Program-made: the position numbers and the translations under genes
Assembly: GCF_001314995.1 (NCBI RefSeq)
Contig: NZ_CP012938.1
Location: 1,302,001 to 1,366,000, forward strand
Origin: Bacteroides ovatus
GTDB lineage: Bacteria; Bacteroidota; Bacteroidia; Bacteroidales; Bacteroidaceae
DNA: 64,000 bases
Direction: 5' to 3'
Notes under the pieces: generated by a model
Database searches by the model: none
Told to the model about the DNA's origin: nothing
What the model saw: only the letters and a program-made list of their open reading frames with translations
Part shown: positions 63,579 through 64,000 of the stretch, one piece after another
Layout: each line of letters opens with the position of its first letter
Position numbering within the stretch: the stretch's first letter is position 1

Positions 63579-64000
63579 TTATTTCGCTACACGTTCCAAC
63601 CATTTTAACATGAAAATCATTGTAAACATTGAAATCGTACAAGCTACAACAAACACAGTCCATGTCATCCAAATAGGAATTGATTCATACAGGATAGCAC
63701 CAATCACTAGCAACTGATTACCCAGTGCTGTCGCTCCCAACCATCCTCCTTGCATAATACCTTGATATTTAGGAGGAGCAACCTTAGACACAAATGAAAT
63801 TCCCAAAGGAGAGATATACAGTTCAGCTACTGTTAAGATCAGATAGGTCAGCATCAATAAAAATGGAGTAACTTTCACTGGTGAAGTTCCAACAGCTACA
63901 ATATCCTCATGCAACGGCAAATTAGCAAAATAAGATCCAACTGCCATTACAATAAATGCCAATGCAGCAATTCCCATACCGATGGCAATCTTTTTAGGAG
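63579..64000 (-). CDS. POT/PTR2 family peptide MFS transporter (C-terminal part)
   Basis: The last about 140 residues of a proton-dependent oligopeptide transporter; the reading frame continues in frame past the right edge. Visible are the final helices with LLMLTYLILTVAELYISPLGISFVSKVAPPKYQGIMQGGWLGATALGNQL, given here in motif form: the ISPLGISFVSKVAPP segment and GIMQGGWLGATALGN are characteristic of bacterial POT proteins. It imports di/tripeptides. The internal Met at 63977 is not the start. Confidence 0.92.
   Translation of the reverse strand, partial: PKKIAIGMGIAALAFIVMAVGSYFANLPLHEDIVAVGTSPVKVTPFLLMLTYLILTVAELYISPLGISFVSKVAPPKYQGIMQGGWLGATALGNQLLVIGAILYESIPIWMTWTVFVVACTISMFTMIFMLKWLERVAK

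Overview
The window is a Bacteroides chromosome segment, most like the B. thetaiotaomicron / B. ovatus / B. xylanisolvens group. The genus call rests on several things: promoters with a TAnnTTTG -7 box, a UpxY antiterminator heading a capsule operon, an RnfBCDGEA cluster preceded by an RseC-like gene, and families largely confined to Bacteroidota (DUF3078, DUF4248, the 'smalltalk' micro-protein, BT4734-like primase). The species is not fixed by sequence alone. I saw no rRNA, tRNA or CRISPR array.

Left flank (1-15.6 kb) is housekeeping. It holds a partial Nramp transporter, the pheT-yebC-TSCPD operon, divergent dnaB and ispE, a HigB/HigA toxin-antitoxin pair, galE, and the seven-gene rnf operon for Na+/H+-coupled ferredoxin:NAD+ electron transfer.

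The segment at 15.8-20.6 kb is the most unusual. It has a small gene split by a slippery A_AAA_AAG site with an immediate 0-frame stop and an open -1 frame. Next come an archaeo-eukaryotic-type primase (BT4734-like) and a PriCT-2/P-loop protein (DUF3987), then four 15-bp palindromes spaced exactly 22 bp apart (iteron-like). A DUF4248 gene, an HU-like protein, a 35-residue one-TM micro-protein and a T7-lysozyme-like amidase follow. Together they look like a domesticated replicon or phage-type cassette parked at the distal end of the capsule locus.

The segment at 20.7-50.4 kb is one large capsular polysaccharide operon read on the minus strand, from a promoter upstream of upxY (about 50.44 kb) to a WbuC-type cupin gene (21.2 kb). 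It encodes UpxY, a CapD/FlaA1-like enzyme, Wza, Wzc, a Ugd-like dehydrogenase, two hexapeptide acetyltransferases, Wzx, EpsG/Wzy, several glycosyltransferases and a WecA-like initiating transferase. It also has an aldolase / PLP-decarboxylase / class IV aminotransferase trio and a FrhB-like / pyruvyltransferase pair. A GT6 (blood-group A/B transferase homologue) and a GT11 (alpha-1,2-fucosyltransferase) sit in the same operon, suggesting a histo-blood-group-like epitope. The operon is visibly rearranged. A complete IS66-family element with a 9-bp target duplication sits between the GT6 and GT11 genes. An acyltransferase gene is frameshifted, and there are relics of an IS4-type transposase, an IS66 tnpA, a possible nucleotidyltransferase and a cupin-tail fragment. 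The upxZ gene expected after upxY is missing.

Right flank (50.6-64 kb) is conserved chromosome: a DUF3078 outer-membrane-type protein, pyrG, yidC, a MATE transporter, an S9 lipoprotein peptidase, a flavin reductase, an MBL-fold hydrolase, a padR-pspC operon, a GNAT acetyltransferase and a partial POT peptide transporter. Strong intrinsic terminators separate many of these units.
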